NCBI GenBank assembly: GCA_963082875.1
Contig: OY720103.1
Span: 8,370,001 to 8,434,000, forward strand
DNA from: Corella eumyota
Taxonomy: Eukaryota; Chordata; Ascidiacea; Phlebobranchia; Corellidae
Length of the DNA: 64,000 nucleotides
Direction: 5' to 3'
Shown: one piece after another, positions 58,999 through 64,000 of the stretch
Layout of the letters: each line of letters starts with the position of its first letter
How positions within the stretch are numbered: position 1 is the first letter of the stretch
The notes under the pieces: model-generated
The model's database searches: none
Seen by the model: only the letters and a program-made list of their open reading frames with translations
Told to the model about the DNA's origin: nothing
Translations under genes and position numbers: made by a program

Positions 58999-61031
58999 AA
59001 TATTATTTTACTATCATGAAGTTGGTTGTTATTTTAAAAAAAATTTTTTCTGATTACTTTAAAATAATACGTTAAACTTTAAACACCACGAAGATTTGTA
59101 AACCTATCATGACGTTTATGTTAAATTAGGCTATTGTTTATCTTCCGACTGTAATTAACAGCTTATGCAAATTCTAACTCGCGAATATAAAAAAAGTCGA
59201 CTAAATTTTATTATTTTTTTTGATATTCTGTGCAATGTTTTTGCACAAGTAGCAAATTTAATAATTTTGATTGTTCTTAATGATTGGTTGTGTACAAGAA
59301 TATGAGATTCCGACTATTTAAAAAAAATTAACACTAAATTTACTTTGAAGTCCAAATCCATGTTTGTTTGGTGGCGTCCGTTTAGTAAAACTAAATTGCC
59401 AGGTTTAATTTAAGTATATGCACTTAATATGAAGCGTAAATGACTAGATTAAAATATGAATCAATACCAGAAAAAAAACAGATAAATTTTTGTGCGACAA
59501 GAAATGTTAAATATAAACTGCAAATTTCATAAACAAGTTATAATTAAAAGCATTCGATATACTTTTGACATCGAAAAAAGAAAGTCAAAGCTTGTCAGCA
59601 CATAAAATTTCGTATTAAATCAACATCAAATATTTTTTTTATTAAAATTAAAGTAAGTTTATGTGAATTTATTTTAAATAAGTTACATACCAATCAACCT
59701 TAATGACAACTTAATTTCTAATATCTTAAAAAAAAACTTATTTTAGCTGTGTTTTTTAAAAGAAAAAAGCAAAAATAGCACTTAAAATATAAATTTACCA
59801 TTTGACTTTAAAAAGCTGCTATGGTTTTTTGTTAAAAAAAAGAATGCCCTATTAAATGGTTGTCACAGTAATTCTGACGCAGGGTTTAAAATAACGAAAA
59901 TAAATGCAAGTAATTAAAAGTAACTTAAATGTAAACACATCAAAAAATTAAGTAAATTATTAATGAAACAAAAAAAATAAAATTAAAGTTACCATATTTT
60001 TCAACAAAAGCGCAAAATTTTATTATTTGCTTCCTGTAGAGTTTCTACAAAGTGTTAAAAAAGGGCAAATTCTAACTAACTTTATCGAACCGCTGACATT
60101 TTGTGATGTGCATATTTTGGTATGCAAGAAGTTAATTAAACTTTTGTAATCGAGGAATATTTTAGTTATTTGCAGCTAATAGCTTAGTTCGACATCATTT
60201 TGCAGAAGCATTTGGTAAGTGCAACAGTCATTAAATACACTTTTCTGTCTGTCTGTTTAATATTAAAACTGTGTTGATGGAATACACTAACAAAAGTAAG
60301 GTTGCCTATTTTTATTGCAAACTTAGGCTATTTATGTACATTACACAAACACTTGAACAATAAGAGTAGGACAACAACATAAACATGGGGTGATGTTGTG
60401 ATTGTATAGAGAAGAGAAAGGATGGCTAGGAAAAGGAGGAGGGAGGGGGGTGGTGGAGATTTAAGTGTAGAGGTAAAAGAATATTTATTCGAAAGAAAAG
60501 TTAAATAGATTATCAACAAAAACTTTATAATCTGAGGTGTCTTAATTACAATGCTTAATAATATATCGTGTTATTTTATAGAAGAGCTGACAAGATGAAC
60601 AAGAAAATTAATAAATTGTTTATAAATATTTTCGTTGAAATCTATTGTCAGTTGTTACATAACTTGCACCATTATTTCCCCAAAGTTTTTAGTTTTAAAC
60701 TTAATAGACGCTTATAATAAAATAAATCTGTTATGCTACTTTGCTTTTTATTGTGTCAATTCAAGCTCTATTAAAATGAGAATTTGAAATATACAAAATA
60801 CGTTTTAAATTATATAGGAAATAGACAATAATAAATAAATTTTGCGTACGCCGTGTGAAAGGGCCTTTATTTTAAACAATTAACTATTAAATCTAAAAAT
60901 AGCGTGTTTACAGCAAATAAATTCAAAAAGTTTCTGGGGAAGCATGCCCATTATTTCGTTTTTTGTTTGGACAGACTTAACATTTTTAAAGTTTTAATTA
61001 ACAAAACATTATTTATCAAATTTGACAGTGC

Positions 61032-61104
61032 GGGTGCGTGGCGCAATGGATAACGCGTCTGCCTACGGAGCAGAAGATTCCAGGTTCGAGTCCTGGCGCG
61101 CTCG
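61032..61104 (+). tRNA. tRNA-Arg(ACG), unit 9
   Basis: Same intact gene as unit 1. Confidence 0.96.
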
Positions 61105-62373
61105 TATTTTATTTAGCAAAATTTTTCCTACTTTAAGTACGTGAAATACTTATTTATGCTTAAGACATATTTATTTGTTCACTTTTCATCACACACAGAG
61201 TTACGGTTGCTAATTGAATCACACGATGTAATTGATAAAGTCGGTTTCATTTCACAATGGCATTGTGACGTGGAATAAAAGGGCAAAAAATTTGTACTTT
61301 TTTGCATAGGAAAGGGTGACCCTTGCCTAAATTTTTTTAAATCATTTTACAATTAATAAAACAAAAATAAACAATTGGATTAGGTTAAAGTAGTGATTGG
61401 GCTTCGTGAATAATAAAAAAGTGGCAATAAAGAGTAGGAAATGTATGTAATTTTTTTATACGCTATTTGAAGCGGTTTTATTGCATACTGTACAAAATCG
61501 TAAAACATACTCGTTGGGTTAATAAGTTTGCTTTGTTCTTTAAAAACACGATTAATAACGATAAAATTGCATCGCAGCGAAACAAAGCCATGTGTATTAT
61601 AAGACGTCTTATATTTCTAGTTGTTGTTTAATTGTAAAAAAACTTAAAAAATGAGAAGCTGAATAAGTCAAGATGTAGTTTTTAAACAACAAATTTAATT
61701 TTCATACACAAAAGGTAAGTATTCTTTTTCTGAAAATAATTTTTAACTAGGGATATTCTCGGATAGAACATAAGAAGCCAATTTTCCAATTCGGTAAGTG
61801 ATTGGTTTTGTGATAACAAACAAGGAGGTGCCTAGAATAAACATCCTTATATTGCAAAGTCTGAATAGTGGTAGCGTTAATCGGTTTTGCAACGCTTTGC
61901 AATAAAACTTGCAAATGCTTACTAGCAAGATTTATTACCGTCAACATTGTCACCAGACCAAGGAGCACAGTTTCAGTCGATACTTTTTAGGATTAAAATT
62001 TTCTTGACCTCACTCCCTACAAGAGTCTTTTACAGCGTTTATTTGTTCAAGCAAATGCTCAAAATATCAAAAACATTTTACTTAAAGTGGTAAAGGTTCA
62101 TGATTTTTACTTTGGGTATAAAATTAGGTATTTTATTGTCAATTATGCTTAAATATTTGCTTGATTAATAAAAAATAAGATAAATATTTTGCTTTTAAAT
62201 TTAGTTTGATTATATTATACGACATCGATGCGTGTTTGTTTGCTGAAATTTAGTCTAGTTATTATAAAGGTTATATTTTAATTTACTGTGTAAGTTTTTT
62301 TTATAAAAAAAAGGTTTAAACGGTTTTGAACCAAATGTCATTTTTTTTAAAATAAATCAAGTTAAAATGATAT

Positions 62374-62456
62374 TACTGGGTGTGGGGTTCGAACCCACGC
62401 GGACATTCGTCCATTGGAACTTAAGTCCAACGCCTTAACCACTCGGCCAACCCAGT
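62374..62456 (-). tRNA. tRNA-Leu(TAA), unit 9
   Basis: Intact 83-nt gene. Confidence 0.97.
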
Positions 62457-63520
62457 AAGTGCGAAAGCATTGTTAAGATGCTAATAAACATAAATCTTAA
62501 GTAAGCCACCAATTGTGATTGGCAGCCTTATGCCTTATTGTCTTTCGAAACTTTGATTTTAAGTCAATTTTTTTTGGTTGGTTTAAACAAGGTGTTTGCG
62601 TAGCGAACTTTGTGCGTACTTCGCGTCCTACTATTTCCTCGGGTATTCTAAACTTTTTTGGGGTGGTTCGTTTTAAAGTAGGAAATGTCATTTTGTATTG
62701 CCTTTAACATGCATTTTATTTAAATAACACGATTAGATATATAAAACTGTTATTATATTGCAAAACCTGTTACAGCAATAAAATAAATTTTAAATGGGCA
62801 AGTAATTCTTTTCTTTAATGAAATGCAATAACAGTCTTTAATTTAGTAACCATAATTATTTTTGTAATTGCGACAAAAATTATTTTAAATCATTTTATTA
62901 ACAAAAGTAAATTAACGTAAAAGTTGCAACAAATATTTGCAGCTGGCCATTTACCCACAACCAGCAATTCGAATTTTTATCACTTTTGCTTATTTATTAA
63001 ACATATATGTAGTTTTACAGACGTGATCCTACAACTTGAGTTGTAATAAAGAATATCTATCGGCTTACGTTTAAAAAATTAAAAATACGAACAATATGCC
63101 TTTTTTCTTTTAACTTTATTAATTGTTAGTCCACAAATAAGATTGGTTTGATTAAAATTCGATAAAAAATGTTAAAATTTAACATTCGTTTGATTAAAAT
63201 TTGACAATTTGTTCAGCAAAATTTTATAAAATTCTGTTTTTAAAAATTATACAAATAGCATATATACCTTATTCAAATAGGAACAAAGTTGGTTGTTAGA
63301 AACGGTCAAAAGAATAACAGCAATTATAACTGTAAAGAAACTGCACTTAGCATATTTACACATATTACTGTAAATACCTAGCTTATTGGGACAAAAATCT
63401 ACACTTAACCAATAAAAATAATTAAAACCCCAAAACCATGAAAAAATTACAATGCCATGGGACGAGCATTTAAATAATTGAATAAAATCACGCTAGCTGC
63501 CTCAAGAAGGAAAAGCAAGA

Positions 63521-63994
63521 GTTGCCGTGACCGATTGGTTAAGGCTATAAAAAAGGAAACTAATCAGCACTGCAGGCACAAGTTCGAATCCTGCCGAAAA
63601 CGCATTTTTTTGCATTTTTTAATTAAAAATTAAATTAAATAAATACAATTTTAGAAATTAAAGTTGCCTTGAAAAGTAAACAAAAAAGTTGTCGTGGCCG
63701 AGGCCATAGACTTACAATCTTTTAGGCGCTGTCCGCACATATTCGAATCCTGCCGACAACGAATTTTTTTATTTAGTTTTAGTTCAAATTTAAATAATTA
63801 ATTAAAATCGCGCTAGCTGCTCGGGGAAAAAAACTTATTTTAGACTTGATTTCTTTTAGGCTCTGCCCGCGAAGGTTCGAGTCCAGCCGATAACGCATTT
63901 TTATTTCAGTTTTGTTATAAAATTAATTTAAATCACGCTAGCTGCTCCGAGAATCCAACATAACAGTTGTCAGGTTCGAATCCTGCCGACAACG
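63521..63994 (+). repeat. tRNA-Ser-like cluster, unit 9, cut by window end
   Basis: Copies a (63521-63602), b (63688-63761), c (about 63843-63895) and the 29-nt remnant d (63966-63994) are inside the window. Copies e and f would lie beyond it. The T run after copy a is seven long, as in unit 1; units 2-8 have eight. Confidence 0.86.
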
Positions 63995-64000
63995 CATTAT

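Larger units (their letters stand above)
1..64000. repeat. Macrosatellite array of tRNA-bearing units
   Basis: The whole window is one head-to-tail array with no unrelated sequence in it. The same landmarks return in the same order and strand in every unit: start motif CAAGCTTGACAAGCAT, tRNA-Thr, tRNA-Arg, tRNA-Leu, Ser-like cluster, Thr-like relic. Spacings between starts are 8040, 8045, 6772, 8049, 6771, 6759, 6766 and 6759 bp. Units differ by scattered substitutions and small indels, so they are near-identical but not clones. The array continues past both window edges. The base composition is strongly AT-rich by eye outside the tRNA genes. Confidence 0.97.
57962..64000 (+). repeat. Repeat unit 9, short type, cut by window end
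   Basis: The first 6039 bp of a short unit; the window ends inside the Ser-like cluster. It carries the 6-bp deletion near 58403 shared with unit 6 and an intact tRNA-Leu. Two right-end variants (CATATTTACAC near 63353 and a 7-T run near 63605) match unit 1 rather than units 2-8. Confidence 0.95.

Noticed and set aside
60328-60519. 63-codon minus-strand frame found only in unit 9
   Set aside because: It exists only because of a 2-bp deletion near 60466 in a proline- and serine-coding antisense of the G-rich tract; absent from the other eight units.
1-64000. Organellar or prokaryotic tRNA operon
   Set aside because: The tRNAs match animal cytosolic types, lack encoded CCA, and are followed by T-run pol III stops; there are no rRNA or protein genes between them.
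1-64000. 5S rRNA, U1, U2, U4, U5, U6, 7SL or histone genes in the spacers
   Set aside because: I looked for their conserved motifs in the unit on both strands and saw none; such genes often sit in tandem arrays, so this was worth checking.
1-64000. Retroviral, LTR or LINE sequence
   Set aside because: No reverse transcriptase, integrase or capsid-like translation, no LTR pairs and no poly-A-ended element were seen.

Overview
The window is one continuous head-to-tail array of a large AT-rich repeat (a macrosatellite). It holds eight complete units and most of a ninth, all in the same orientation. Unit starts, placed arbitrarily at the first base of the window, are 1, 8041, 16086, 22858, 30907, 37678, 44437, 51203 and 57962. 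Units 1, 2 and 4 are long (about 8.04 kb). Units 3 and 5 to 8 are short (about 6.76-6.77 kb), and unit 9 is of the short type and cut by the window end. Neither end of the array is visible. I see no credible protein-coding gene: the open frames are at most 108 codons, and the clearest ones are antisense to tRNA-like sequence.

The recognisable content is tRNA genes and tRNA relics of the eukaryotic nuclear kind, with internal A and B boxes, T-run terminators and no encoded CCA. They resemble animal cytosolic tRNAs, so I infer a nuclear chromosome of an AT-rich animal or close relative; the species cannot be told from this sequence. In order, a long unit carries: a minus-strand array of tRNA-Asn(GTT)-like copies with a spacing of about 145 bp, one of them a good gene (long units only); a plus-strand tRNA-Thr(CGT) with a damaged acceptor stem; a well-formed plus-strand tRNA-Arg(ACG); a well-formed minus-strand tRNA-Leu(TAA); a plus-strand array of six tRNA-Ser(TGA)-like copies in graded decay, down to a 29-nt acceptor/T-arm remnant; and a minus-strand degenerate tRNA-Thr(AGT). 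Between these lie 1-2 kb AT-rich spacers with no recognisable gene, some short hairpins and one G-rich purine tract.

The units are very similar but carry diagnostic variants that show how the array evolves. Short units look like recombination products across two direct copies of a roughly 0.55-kb segment present in long units. Unit 4 is a chimera of the two types. Small indels in units 6 to 9 occur in all four combinations, which implies exchange or conversion between units. Individual tRNA copies are decaying: tRNA-Leu is damaged in units 5, 6 and 8, tRNA-Asn in unit 1, and tRNA-Arg is altered at one base in units 7 and 8. The window thus shows tRNA-gene arrays nested in a macrosatellite, with birth, decay and homogenisation side by side.
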